NCBI RefSeq assembly: GCF_049800915.1 | Contig: NZ_JBNAFY010000002.1 | Coordinates: forward strand, 1 to 64,000 | From: Amaricoccus macauensis_A | Lineage (GTDB): Bacteria; Pseudomonadota; Alphaproteobacteria; Rhodobacterales; Rhodobacteraceae | DNA: 64,000 nt | Direction: 5' to 3' | Notes under the pieces: generated by a model | Told to the model about the DNA's origin: nothing | Databases searched by the model: none | What the model saw: only the letters and a program-made list of their open reading frames with translations | Shown: positions 17,844 to 26,513 of the stretch, in pieces | Numbering within the stretch: position 1 is the stretch's first letter | How the letters are laid out: each line of letters starts with the position of its first letter | Program-made: the position numbers and the translations under genes

Positions 17844-18239
17844 TCAGCCCTCTTTCGGCCCTTGCGGGTCGGTCCCGTCCCCCGGTTCCGGAGGATTTTC
17901 CATGTCGCGTGCGTCGCCACCCAGCCGGGCCGCTTCGCCGCGTTTTCTCCGGACTTCCTCGGCCGTTCGAACCATCGTCCGAACCCCGGCCGCGAAGCCC
18001 AGTATGGCGAACAGCATGAGGAACACCGGGAGCGTTCCGAACAGGCTGTCCAGCCCGTAACCGATTGCCAGTCCCAGCAGCATTCCCGCGACGAGTTCGG
18101 TCACCATGCGCCAGGCGAGCGATCCCTGCGTGAACTTGTCCTGCGCACCTTTCTTCGGCTTCGGTGCGGAGGATGCCTTGGCTGCGCTGATCCGGTCTTC
18201 GAGTGCCTGCATGCGTCGGGAAAAGTCGTCCTTCTCCAT
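17844..18239 (-). CDS. atpI: ATP synthase accessory protein AtpI
   Basis: The 131-residue protein has a charged N-terminal segment (about 40 residues), two membrane helices (ELVAGMLLGLAIGYGLDSLF and FLMLFAILGFAAGVRTM) and a charged C-terminal tail. AtpI/AtpZ-type proteins head F0 operons and help c-ring assembly or Mg2+ handling. It is the first gene of the operon, so the promoter should lie in 18240-18450, a region shared with the divergent arsR gene. Confidence 0.88.
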   Translation of the reverse strand: MEKDDFSRRMQALEDRISAAKASSAPKPKKGAQDKFTQGSLAWRMVTELVAGMLLGLAIGYGLDSLFGTLPVFLMLFAILGFAAGVRTMVRTAEEVRRKRGEAARLGGDARDMENPPEPGDGTDPQGPKEG

Positions 18240-18451
18240 CGCGCGTGCCCCCGAAATCCGTTTGGTGCCCCCAAGCCCCAGTTCTGACGTTTCGAGGTGG
18301 TCTTAATGCAATCGTGAAAGGTCTGTCAAGAAAACGCGACCGTGTATGAATCCGATTATGTGTCTGACAAATATAGATAAAACATAATTCTGCGATTCCC
18401 CGGCACATTCATTTCGCATTGCGGCAGTCTTTCGCGACCATGATTCACACG

Positions 18452-18502
18452 ATCAACCAAATGGTTGATTTTGCTGGACCCCATACTCAACCGAGCGGTT
18501 GA
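18452..18502 (+). promoter_or_regulatory. Two matching dyad operators upstream of the ArsR gene
   Basis: Site 1 (18452-18469) is ATCAACC-AAAT-GGTTGAT. Site 2 (18487-18502) is TCAACC-GAGC-GGTTGA. The arms are identical, both spacers are 4 bp and the centres are 34 bp apart. Their position just before the ATG at 18517 fits autorepression by the ArsR product. Site 2 overlaps a TTG that could otherwise be read as an upstream start. Confidence 0.75.
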
Positions 18503-18516
18503 CTCTTGCTCGACCC

Positions 18517-18933
18517 ATGGCAAAGGCTTTCGGGATGGACAGTCTCACCGAGCCCGATCTGGATCTGATCTTCGCCGCGCTGGCCGACCCGACGCGCCGC
18601 GCGATCCTGCGGGAGCTTCTGGACGGCGAGCAAATGGTCAGCGCCATTGCCGAGCCGCTGCCCATGTCGCTTGCAGCCGTCTCGAAGCACCTTCAGATCC
18701 TCGCCCGCGCCGGGCTGGTGAGCCAGAGACGTGACGGGCGGGTGCGCAGCTGCCGGTTGGAGCCGGACGGGTTGGCCGCGGCCTTCCTCTGGATGCAGGG
18801 CTTCGGCGCCTTCGCCATGGACGACTACGATGCGCTCGAGCGGATGATCGAGAACGTCTTGAGCGAGAAATACGACGCGGAGTCCCCAGGGTTGTCAGAC
18901 TCCGGGGTTTCGTCGGAGGGCGAGCATTCCTAG
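18517..18933 (+). CDS. ArsR-family transcriptional regulator
   Basis: The 138-residue protein has the ArsR winged helix: IFAALADPTRRAILRELL, then the recognition helix MSLAAVSKHLQILARAGLVSQRRDGR. No cysteine is present, so a classical arsenic or metal thiol sensor site is absent. It may belong to the thiol-free ArsR group that senses other cues. ATG 18517 is preferred over a TTG at 18499 that sits inside an operator half-site. An HMA-like gene follows after 85 bp on the same strand. Confidence 0.85.
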   Translation: MAKAFGMDSLTEPDLDLIFAALADPTRRAILRELLDGEQMVSAIAEPLPMSLAAVSKHLQILARAGLVSQRRDGRVRSCRLEPDGLAAAFLWMQGFGAFAMDDYDALERMIENVLSEKYDAESPGLSDSGVSSEGEHS

Positions 18934-19018
18934 ATATAAGGTATTCAGCCGCCTCATTCTGGGGGCTGCGGCAAGCGGCGAGCAACGCCGCGCAAGAATA
19001 TTGTTCGGGAGATTGGAA

Positions 19019-19228
19019 ATGCTCGAGTTCAAGGTCAGTGGAATGAGATCGGATGCCTGCAAGCAGCGCGTTGCGCGGGCCGTTCAGATATCCGACCCGA
19101 CAGCGCAGGTGGCGGTCGACCTTTCGACCGGGCGCATGACAATCAAGACAGATGCCGAGCCCGAACTCGTCCGGAACGCGATCGAGATGGAAGGCTACCT
19201 CGTGGAGTCGGGCGCCCGAAGCGGCTGA
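19019..19228 (+). CDS. Small HMA-like (CopZ-type fold) protein with degenerate metal motif
   Basis: The 69-residue protein has the pattern of a heavy-metal-associated domain: MLEFKVSGM, AVDLSTGRMTIK and a final VRNAIEMEGY(L). The usual metal loop GMxCxxC reads GMRSDAC, so the first cysteine is replaced by serine and only one ligand remains. GGGAGA precedes the ATG by about 7 bp. It lies downstream of arsR in the same direction, so co-regulation is likely. Metal binding is therefore doubtful, or may involve one cysteine from each of two molecules. Confidence 0.75.
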   Translation: MLEFKVSGMRSDACKQRVARAVQISDPTAQVAVDLSTGRMTIKTDAEPELVRNAIEMEGYLVESGARSG

Positions 19229-19239
19229 TCACGGGCGGA

Positions 19240-20208
19240 TCACCCCGAAATCGTGTATCCCGACGGTTTGCTGCGGTCCGGGGAGCGCGTCAATTCGTCC
19301 CGGAACCGCTCGATATCCGCCTTCCGGCAAAGCTCCGTGCCCGGCGTGATGACCGCGGCCGTCCCGGCGGCCGTTCCAAGCGTGAACGCATCGCTCGGCG
19401 ACTGGCCCTGTGAGAGGGCATAGAGCATTCCACCCAGAAAGCTGTCCCCGGCGCCGACCGCGCTCGTCACCTCCACCTCCGGCGGGCGAAGCCAGATCGC
19501 CTCGCCATTCCCGGCCAACATCGCGCCATCACTGCCCATCGTCACGGCGGCAAGCTCGATGTTTCCCTGGTTCGTCAGTTCGATTGCGGCGGCTTCGATC
19601 TCGACGGCGGTGTGAAGCGGCTTTCCGAGGAGCTTGCGCAACTCGCCAAGCGACGGTTTTGCGAGGTGAATGCCGCCATGGGCCACGGTGGCCTCGAAGA
19701 TCTCGCCCGACGTATCGAGAACGAACTTCGCGCCCCGCTCGCGCGCCAGATCGGAAACCTCGCAATAGCAGGTGACGGGAAGGCCCTTCGGGCAGGAACC
19801 GCTCGCAACGAGGTAGTCGAAGTCCATTTCCCGGATCTCGGAAAGACACCGGGTCCATTCATCCGGGGTCACGGTCGGACCTTCGGGCGTGAACCGATAC
19901 TCCAGATGCGTCGCGGTCTCGATCACGGCCTGGCTCATGCGAGTCATGGCTGAAATCGGGATTTCCTTCGTCTCGAAGGTCATCTCCGCCAGCAGGTCGT
20001 CGAGGAGCCGCCCGATGGCGCCGCCGCTGAGATAGACGGCCGTGGTCCCGCCGCCGAGTTCGGAAACCACGCGCGAGACGTTGATGCCGCCCCCGCCGGG
20101 ATCATACCGCTGGTTATGAGTACGGATCTTGTGGGTCGGGTGGACGGTTTCGGTCTCGCATGATCCATCCACGCAAGGGTTGAGCGTGAGCGTGACAATC
20201 TGCTTCAT
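19240..20208 (-). CDS. PfkB-family sugar kinase (1-phosphofructokinase / phosphofructokinase-2 type)
   Basis: The 322-residue protein opens IVTLTLNPCVDGSCETETVHP and has the substrate loop DPGGGGINVSRVV and the PfkB signature SAVGAGDSFLGGM with the catalytic Asp. This is the hexose-phosphate branch (FruK, PfkB, LacC). The exact substrate (fructose-1-phosphate, fructose-6-phosphate or tagatose-6-phosphate) cannot be read from sequence. With no PTS gene nearby, a 6-phosphofructokinase-2 role is slightly favoured. It is convergent with the HMA gene and divergent from urtA. Confidence 0.85.
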   Translation of the reverse strand: MKQIVTLTLNPCVDGSCETETVHPTHKIRTHNQRYDPGGGGINVSRVVSELGGGTTAVYLSGGAIGRLLDDLLAEMTFETKEIPISAMTRMSQAVIETATHLEYRFTPEGPTVTPDEWTRCLSEIREMDFDYLVASGSCPKGLPVTCYCEVSDLARERGAKFVLDTSGEIFEATVAHGGIHLAKPSLGELRKLLGKPLHTAVEIEAAAIELTNQGNIELAAVTMGSDGAMLAGNGEAIWLRPPEVEVTSAVGAGDSFLGGMLYALSQGQSPSDAFTLGTAAGTAAVITPGTELCRKADIERFRDELTRSPDRSKPSGYTISG

Positions 20209-20628
20209 CGGTCTCGTGATCCCTTTCGTGAGGCAGTCTTTGTGCTCAGGTTAGGGCGAGCAGTGCGCGGTGGCAAACGCTCTCGCACCTATATGAGCAG
20301 AAGGATTCACCGGTGGGTCACCTGCGCCGTGGTCGCCGCGCGAGGAGCGATTTTGCCGGCAACCGGCAGCGAGAAGCGACATTTCATGCGCCGGTCGCGT
20401 CGTTATCCACATCCATGATGTCTAATTTGTGATCAATGCTGTGCGATTTGTGTTCATACCGGCCCTTCCGTCAGTTTCTGCACAATGCTTGTGCGCCTGT
20501 TTCCTTGACCCGCGAGGGGGTGCTTTGCAGCTTCACGCGACTGCGCTGAAGGGGGCGGCGATCCGGAATGTTCGTCACGGACCCACCTGCGCGACCCGGT
20601 TTGCAGACAAGAGGGATGGGACGAATCC
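20209..20628. other. Gene-free 420-bp divergent promoter region (pfkB / urtA)
   Basis: This must hold the promoters of both the kinase gene (leftward) and the urea transporter operon (rightward). It is more AT-rich near 20400-20460. A GC/GG pair near 20515-20530 loosely recalls a sigma-54 site, but the -24 GG does not line up, so no site is called. Confidence 0.5.
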
Positions 20629-21915
20629 ATGCAATACAAACTCAAGAATCTTTGGGCAGCGACGGCTCTGGCCGGCTGCCTCGCTTCTGCTCCGGCGTAT
20701 GCGCAGGACGACACGATCAAGGTCGGCATCCTGCACTCGCTATCCGGCACGATGGCCATTTCCGAGACGACGCTGAAAGACGTCATGCTGATGCTCATCG
20801 AGGAGCAGAACGCCAAGGGCGGTGTCCTCGGCAAGCAGCTCGAGCCGGTGGTCGTGGACCCCGCCTCCGACTGGCCGCGTTTCGCCGAACTGTCGCGTGA
20901 GCTGATCGCGGGCCAGGGCGTCGATGTGGTGTTCGGCTGCTGGACCTCGGTGAGCCGCAAGTCGGTTCTGCCGGTTTTCGAGGAACTGAACTCGATCCTG
21001 TTCTACCCGGTCCAGTATGAGGGCCAGGAAAGCCAGCGCAACGTGTTCTACACCGGCGCCGCCCCGAACCAGCAGGCCATCCCAGCGGTAGATTACCTGT
21101 CCGATGTTGAAGGCGTCGAGCGCTGGGTGCTCGCAGGCACCGACTATGTCTATCCGCGCACGACAAACCTGATCCTCGAGCAGTACCTCAAGGATGCCGG
21201 CGTCGCCGAAGAAGACATCATGATCAACTACACGCCGTTCGGTCATTCCGACTGGCAGACGATCGTTTCCGAGATCAAGGAATTCGGCTCACAGGGCAAG
21301 AAGACCGCCGTGGTCTCCACGATCAACGGCGATGCCAACGTGCCGTTCTACAAGGAACTCGGCAACCAGGGCATCACCGCGACCGACATTCCGGTCGTTG
21401 CCTTCTCCGTGGGTGAGGAAGAGCTTGCCGGTCTCGACACCGCGCCGCTCGAAGGCCACCTGGCCGCGTGGAATTACTTCATGTCGGTCGATACGGAAGA
21501 GAACGACGCGTTCGTCGAGAAGTGGCTCGAGTTCACCGGTGACGAGAACGAGGTCACCAACGACCCAATGGAAGCCCACTACATCGGCTTCAACATGTGG
21601 GTGAAGGCGGTCGAGGAAGCTGGCACCACCGACCCCGACACGGTCATCGACACCCTGCCGGGCACCGAAGCGCCGAACCTCACGGGCGGCATGTCGGTCA
21701 TGCTTCCCAACCATCACATCACCAAGCCGGTGCTGATCGGTGAGATCCTCGATGACGGCCAGTTCGAGGTCGTGGAAGAAACCGACGATCTCATTCCGGG
21801 CGATGCTTGGTCCGACTTCCTGCCCGAAAGCGCGACCCTCGTCGCCGATTGGGTCGAGCTCGACTGCGGCAACTTCAATACCGAAACCGAGACCTGCGGC
21901 GGTTCCGCCGAGTAA
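20629..21915 (+). CDS. urtA: Urea ABC transporter substrate-binding protein
   Basis: The 428-residue protein has a signal peptide (ends APAYAQ, about residue 26). The mature region DDTIKVGILHSLSGTMAISET is diagnostic of UrtA within the branched-chain amino acid/amide binding family. The segments FGCWTSVSRKSVLPVFEE and LFYPVQYEGQE line the ligand site in this family. It is first in urtABCDE, separated from urtB by 63 bp containing a strong hairpin. It binds urea (and short amides) in the periplasm for high-affinity nitrogen scavenging. Confidence 0.95.
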   Translation: MQYKLKNLWAATALAGCLASAPAYAQDDTIKVGILHSLSGTMAISETTLKDVMLMLIEEQNAKGGVLGKQLEPVVVDPASDWPRFAELSRELIAGQGVDVVFGCWTSVSRKSVLPVFEELNSILFYPVQYEGQESQRNVFYTGAAPNQQAIPAVDYLSDVEGVERWVLAGTDYVYPRTTNLILEQYLKDAGVAEEDIMINYTPFGHSDWQTIVSEIKEFGSQGKKTAVVSTINGDANVPFYKELGNQGITATDIPVVAFSVGEEELAGLDTAPLEGHLAAWNYFMSVDTEENDAFVEKWLEFTGDENEVTNDPMEAHYIGFNMWVKAVEEAGTTDPDTVIDTLPGTEAPNLTGGMSVMLPNHHITKPVLIGEILDDGQFEVVEETDDLIPGDAWSDFLPESATLVADWVELDCGNFNTETETCGGSAE

Positions 21916-21928
21916 GCCATTGGCTCTT

Positions 21929-21954
21929 CCGCGCGGGCAGGGACGTCCGCGCGG
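21929..21954 (+). promoter_or_regulatory. Intercistronic hairpin between urtA and urtB
   Basis: CCGCGCGG (21929-21936) and CCGCGCGG (21947-21954) are self-complementary arms giving an 8-bp GC stem with a 10-base loop. No T run follows. It most likely stabilises the 3' end of an abundant urtA message or attenuates read-through, giving more binding protein than permease. Confidence 0.7.
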
Positions 21955-21978
21955 CTTCTGATTATCCTGCGGGGGCAC

Positions 21979-23580
21979 ATGCGTTTTCTAGTAACTCTAT
22001 TTGTCTGGTTGGTGGTCAGCGTCACCACGCCAGCTTTTTCCCAAACGCTGGAGGACCTGCTGCCGCAGCTTCCCGAAGGGGATTACGACGACCGCGCGGA
22101 GGTGATCCGCGCGATTGCCGTTACAGGCGATGAGCGCGCGCTTGCCGTTTTGCGTGCCCTGGGCGACCGCGACCTGCATGTGCGCGAGAGCGACGGCGCG
22201 ATTCTTATCGTCACGGGTTCGCGCTCCAACCAGGTGGGAACCGATCCGCTTACCGGCGCGGATCTCGGCCCTGTCGAACGGCGCACAACGGATGCCATTC
22301 GCATCAACAACTCGCTTCGGCGGGTGATCGCCGCGGCCATCGGCACGCTCAACCTCACCAACCCGAACCCCGCACGACGGCTGAGCGCGGCCAATGCCGC
22401 TTTTGATGCCCCCGACCCGGATCAGATCGAGGCACTTGAGACCGCGCTCGAGGTCGAGGAGGACAGCGAGATCCGCCGCGCGCTGGAACAGGCCCGCGCC
22501 CGCACGCTGCTTGAAACCGACGCCCCCACGGACATCAAGGTCGAGGCGATCGACATGGTGGCCTCCAAGGGCGGGAATGCGGCCCTCGCGGCGCTGGGTG
22601 CCTATCGCAACTCCGACGATCCCGCGATTGCCGAAGCCGCGGAAGAGGCCATCGCCGGCATCGAACGCAAGCGCGCCATGTGGGCGCAGGCCCAGAACAT
22701 CTGGTTCGGCCTCTCGCTCGGCTCGGTGCTGCTGCTTGCCGCCGTCGGGCTCGCCATCACCTTTGGAGTGATGGGGGTCATCAACATGGCCCATGGCGAG
22801 CTGATCATGCTCGGCGCCTACACCACCTTCATGGTGCAGGAGGTGATCCGAACCTCCGCCCCCTGGCTCTTCGATTACTCGCTCCTGATCGCCACACCCG
22901 CAGCCTTCCTCGTGGCCGGTGCCGTGGGCGTGGGCATCGAGCGCGGCATCGTGCGCCACCTCTATGGCCGCCCACTGGAGACGCTGCTTGCCACCTGGGG
23001 TGTGAGCCTGATCCTCCAGCAGTCGGTCCGCACGATCTTCGGCCCCACCAACCAGGAGGTCGGCAACCCCTCCTGGATGTCGGGCGCCTTCCAGTTCGGC
23101 GAGATGACCGTAACCTGGAACCGTTTCTACATCATCATCTTCGCCATCGTGGTCTTCGTGGCCCTGCTCACGCTCCTGCGCCGCACGGCACTTGGCCTCC
23201 AGATGCGCGCGGTGACGCAGAACCGCGCCATGGCCTCGGAGATGGGCATCCCCACGGGCCGGGTGGACGCGCTGACCTTCGGGCTCGGCGCGGGCATCGC
23301 CGGGCTCGCCGGCGTGGCGCTTTCCCAGATCGACAACGTCTCGCCCAATCTCGGCCAGACCTACATCATCGACAGCTTCCTCGTCGTGGTGTTCGGCGGC
23401 GCGGGCAACCTCTGGGGCACCTTTGCCGCGGCCTTCTCGCTCGGGATCGCCAACAAGTTCCTCGAACCCTACGCCGGCGCGGTCCTGGGCAAGATCCTGA
23501 TCCTCGTCTTCATCATCCTGTTCATCCAGAAGCGACCCCGCGGGCTCTTCCCGCAGCGTGGCCGCGCCGTGGAGGGCTGA
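21979..23580 (+). CDS. urtB: Urea ABC transporter permease UrtB
   Basis: The 533-residue protein has a signal-like N-terminus (about residues 1-23), then a periplasmic helical-repeat region of about 200 residues peculiar to UrtB. A LivH-type permease follows from about residue 240 (ITFGVMGVINMAHGELIMLGAYT). Conserved features include QNRAMASEMGI and FGGAGNLWGT. It forms the transmembrane pore with UrtC. It lies 3 bp before urtC. Confidence 0.95.
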   Translation: MRFLVTLFVWLVVSVTTPAFSQTLEDLLPQLPEGDYDDRAEVIRAIAVTGDERALAVLRALGDRDLHVRESDGAILIVTGSRSNQVGTDPLTGADLGPVERRTTDAIRINNSLRRVIAAAIGTLNLTNPNPARRLSAANAAFDAPDPDQIEALETALEVEEDSEIRRALEQARARTLLETDAPTDIKVEAIDMVASKGGNAALAALGAYRNSDDPAIAEAAEEAIAGIERKRAMWAQAQNIWFGLSLGSVLLLAAVGLAITFGVMGVINMAHGELIMLGAYTTFMVQEVIRTSAPWLFDYSLLIATPAAFLVAGAVGVGIERGIVRHLYGRPLETLLATWGVSLILQQSVRTIFGPTNQEVGNPSWMSGAFQFGEMTVTWNRFYIIIFAIVVFVALLTLLRRTALGLQMRAVTQNRAMASEMGIPTGRVDALTFGLGAGIAGLAGVALSQIDNVSPNLGQTYIIDSFLVVVFGGAGNLWGTFAAAFSLGIANKFLEPYAGAVLGKILILVFIILFIQKRPRGLFPQRGRAVEG

Positions 23581-23583
23581 GAC

Positions 23584-24699
23584 ATGCAAGAACCCCTCAT
23601 CTCTCCGCGCATCGGCATCTTTCTCGCCGTCCTCTTCGCGGCGATCGTGCTCGTGCCCATCGGCAACCTGATGGTGCAGCCCGGCGGTCTTGGCTACGTG
23701 CCGAGCCATATCGTGGCACTGCTCGGCAAATACCTCTGCTACGCGCTGCTTGCGGTCGCCCTCGACCTCGTATGGGGCTATTGCGGCATCCTCTCGCTCG
23801 GCCATGCCGCCTTCTTCGGGCTCGGCGGCTACGCCATGGGCATGCACCTGATGCGCGAGATCGGCGACCGCGGCGTTTACGCCAACCCGATCCTGCCCGA
23901 CTTCATGGTGTTTCTCGGCTACGAGGAGCTGCCCTGGTTCTGGCACGGCTTCGACATGTTCTGGTTCGCCGCCCTCATGGTGTTCCTGGTTCCGGGCGCG
24001 CTCGCCTTCATCTTCGGCTGGTTCGCCTTCCGCTCCCGCGTCACGGGCGTCTACCTCTCGATCATCACCCAGGCGATGACCTATGCACTCCTGCTCGCCT
24101 TCTTCCGCAACGAGATGGGCTTCGGCGGCAACAACGGGCTCACGGACTTCCGCGACGTGCTGGGCTTCTCGCTCTCGGCGGACACCACACGGGTCGGTCT
24201 CTACGTGCTCTCGGGGCTGGCGCTCGGCTTCGGCGTGCTCCTTGGCCGCAAGATCACCATCTCGAAATACGGCAAGATCCTGATCGCCATCCGCGATGCC
24301 GAGAGCCGCACGCGGTTCATGGGCTACCGGGTCGAGCACTACAAGCTCTTCATCTTCGTGGTCTCCGCCATGCTCGCGGGCCTCGCCGGTGCGCTCTACG
24401 TGCCGCAGGTGGGCATCATCAATCCCGGCGAGTTCAGCCCGGCGAAATCCATCGGCATCGTGATCTGGGTGGCACTCGGCGGACGCGGCACGCTGGTCGG
24501 CGCGGCCATGGGCGCGCTGATCGTGGCTGCCGCCGAGAGCTGGCTCACGGCGACGATCCCCGATGCCTGGCTCTTCGTTCTGGGCGCCACCTTCGTTCTG
24601 GTCACCATCTACCTGCCGCAAGGCGTGCTGGGCCTCATCGAAGGCGCCTTCCGCAAGCGGGAAAAGGCCGAGCCTGTCGGCAAGGAGGCTGAGGCATGA
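23584..24699 (+). CDS. urtC: Urea ABC transporter permease UrtC
   Basis: The 371-residue LivM-type permease has about 8-10 membrane helices, YCGILSLGHAAFFGLGGYAMG, and the EAA-like loop IRDAESRTRFMGYRVEHYK. The C-terminal TIYLPQGVLGLIE is typical. Its stop overlaps the urtD start by four bases (ATGA). Confidence 0.95.
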   Translation: MQEPLISPRIGIFLAVLFAAIVLVPIGNLMVQPGGLGYVPSHIVALLGKYLCYALLAVALDLVWGYCGILSLGHAAFFGLGGYAMGMHLMREIGDRGVYANPILPDFMVFLGYEELPWFWHGFDMFWFAALMVFLVPGALAFIFGWFAFRSRVTGVYLSIITQAMTYALLLAFFRNEMGFGGNNGLTDFRDVLGFSLSADTTRVGLYVLSGLALGFGVLLGRKITISKYGKILIAIRDAESRTRFMGYRVEHYKLFIFVVSAMLAGLAGALYVPQVGIINPGEFSPAKSIGIVIWVALGGRGTLVGAAMGALIVAAAESWLTATIPDAWLFVLGATFVLVTIYLPQGVLGLIEGAFRKREKAEPVGKEAEA

Positions 24700-25469
24700 C
24701 AACGTCAACCAAGCCGGGGGACCGCGGCCCCCACGCAACGCAGCTCTATCTCAACGGCGTCAATCGCAGCTTCGACGGCTACAAGGCCATCAACGACCTC
24801 TCGATCTATATCGAAAAGGGCGAATTGCGGGCCGTGGTCGGACCCAATGGCGCGGGCAAGACGACGATGCTCGACATCATCACCGGCAAGACACGGCCCG
24901 ACTCGGGCGAGGTGGTCTGGGACAATGCGGTGGACCTCACCCGGCTCGACGAGGCCGGCAGCGCCCGGCTCGGCATCGGGCGCAAGTTCCAGAAACCCAC
25001 GGTTTTCGAGACGCTGACCGTCTACGACAACTTCCTGCTGGCGCTGGCGGGCGACCGCGGTGTTCCCGCCGCGCTCCTCTACAAGAAGGACAAGTCGGAC
25101 GCCGACCGCATCGACGAACTGATGGAAACGGTGCGCATGACCGATCACCGCTTCCGCCTTGCGGGCTCGCTCAGCCACGGCCAGAAGCAGTGGCTCGAGA
25201 TCGGCATGCTGCTCGCGCAGGACCCGGCCCTTCTCCTGGTGGACGAGCCGGCTGCCGGCATGACGGATGCGGAGACGATGCGCACGGCGGAGCTTCTGCG
25301 CACGCTTGCGGGCAAGCATTCGATCCTCGTCATCGAGCACGACATGGAGTTTGTCCGCGCGCTCGATTGCAAGGTCACGGTCCTGCACCGGGGTCACGTT
25401 CTGGCGGAGGGCTCGCTCGATCACGTGTCGGCGAACCCGGAAGTCATCGAAGTCTATCTGGGGCGCTGA
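24696..25469 (+). CDS. urtD: Urea ABC transporter ATPase UrtD
   Basis: The 257-residue ATPase has Walker A GPNGAGKTT, signature LSHGQKQWLEIG, Walker B LLLVDEPAAGM and the switch histidine in VIEHDMEFV. The LSHGQ signature and the QKQWLEIGMLLAQDP wording are typical of UrtD. It pairs with UrtE. Confidence 0.95.
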   Translation: MTTSTKPGDRGPHATQLYLNGVNRSFDGYKAINDLSIYIEKGELRAVVGPNGAGKTTMLDIITGKTRPDSGEVVWDNAVDLTRLDEAGSARLGIGRKFQKPTVFETLTVYDNFLLALAGDRGVPAALLYKKDKSDADRIDELMETVRMTDHRFRLAGSLSHGQKQWLEIGMLLAQDPALLLVDEPAAGMTDAETMRTAELLRTLAGKHSILVIEHDMEFVRALDCKVTVLHRGHVLAEGSLDHVSANPEVIEVYLGR

Positions 25470-25470
25470 G

Positions 25471-26166
25471 ATGCTGTCGGTTGAAAACATGAACCTGCAC
25501 TATGGTGCGGCACAGGCCCTCAAAGGCGTCTCGGTCATGGCCGAACCCGGAAAGGTCACATGCGTTCTCGGGCGCAATGGCGTGGGCAAGACATCTCTGA
25601 TGCGGGCGGTGTCCGGGCGCTGCCCGATCTCGGGCGGCAAGATCATGTTCGATGGCAAGGACATCAGCAGGATGCGCTCCGATCACCGCGCGCGGGCCGG
25701 TGTCGCCACCGTGCCGCAGGGCCGCGAGATCTTTCCGCTCCTCACGGTGAAGGAGAATCTCGAAACCGGGTTCTCGCTCCTGCCGCGCGGCGAGAAGAAG
25801 GTGCCCGAGATCGTGTTCGAGCTTTTCCCCGTGCTTAAGGAAATGCTTGGCCGCCGGGGCGGGGACCTTTCCGGTGGGCAGCAGCAGCAGCTTGCCATCG
25901 GACGCGCGCTGGTTACGCGACCGAAACTCCTCCTGATGGACGAGCCGACCGAGGGCATTCAGCCCAACGTCATCCAGGACATCGGCCGGGCGATTTCCTT
26001 TCTGCGCAAGCAGGGCACCATGGCGATTGTTCTGGTGGAGCAGTATTTCGAATTCGCCACCGAACTCGCGGACCACTATGCCGTCATGGATCGCGGCGCC
26101 ATCGTGCTCTCGGGCCGGAAGGGCGAAGTGGACGAGGCCGAGGTCCAGCGCTGGATGACGGTCTAG
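25471..26166 (+). CDS. urtE: Urea ABC transporter ATPase UrtE
   Basis: The 231-residue ATPase has Walker A GRNGVGKTS, signature LSGGQQQQLAIG, Walker B LLLMDEPTEGIQPN and switch VEQYFEF. The start codon at 25471 immediately follows the urtD stop. It is the last gene of the operon. Urease genes do not follow within the window. Repeat copy C begins a few bases after its stop. Confidence 0.95.
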   Translation: MLSVENMNLHYGAAQALKGVSVMAEPGKVTCVLGRNGVGKTSLMRAVSGRCPISGGKIMFDGKDISRMRSDHRARAGVATVPQGREIFPLLTVKENLETGFSLLPRGEKKVPEIVFELFPVLKEMLGRRGGDLSGGQQQQLAIGRALVTRPKLLLMDEPTEGIQPNVIQDIGRAISFLRKQGTMAIVLVEQYFEFATELADHYAVMDRGAIVLSGRKGEVDEAEVQRWMTV

Positions 26167-26170
26167 GCTC

Positions 26171-26350
26171 GGCCGGGCCGGCGGCGGACTGGGGGTTGGC
26201 GCAACAACGGCTGTTCGACGCGGTTTATGGTGAAGTTTCTGCGTAGATCTGCCGGGTGCCCCTGCATCGACGATGCGCCAGCCCGTCCGGTCGGGCCGTC
26301 TAGGCTCGGCGCCTTCGGCTTGTCCCGTGCCATTGCATCCAGCACCGATG
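26171..26350 (-). repeat. Dispersed ~180-bp intergenic element, copy C
   Basis: On the minus strand it matches copy A closely: CATCGGTGCTG, AATGGCACGG, ACAAGCCGAAGGCGCCG, CCGGACGGGCTGGCGCATCG, CCATAAACCGCG and CCGCCGGCCCGGCC, in order. It lies in the 347-bp gap 26167-26513 between convergent genes, starting 5 bp after urtE. The remaining 26351-26513 shows nothing recognisable. Confidence 0.85.
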
Positions 26351-26513
26351 ACGCGTCTCGGGAATTGGCAGGAATGTCCCCACTGTCGGCTACTGCCTAA
26401 GTGAACGTCCGCAAAAGAAAAGCGCGCGATGGTCCAATCGTCGCGCGCCTTCAAGATCTCCCGCGAGGGCTGGCGGTTTCAGGGCCATTGCCGAGGTGCG
26501 CAACAGGGCGCGT

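Noticed and set aside
20510..20535. Possible sigma-54 promoter before urtA
   Set aside because: TTGCA is present but the upstream GG is not at the required spacing.
21997..24738. Very long open frame antisense to urtB-urtC
   Set aside because: High GC content keeps antisense frames open. The sense strand encodes full-length UrtB and UrtC with all family motifs, and the antisense product is low-complexity His/Glu/Arg/Ala-rich.
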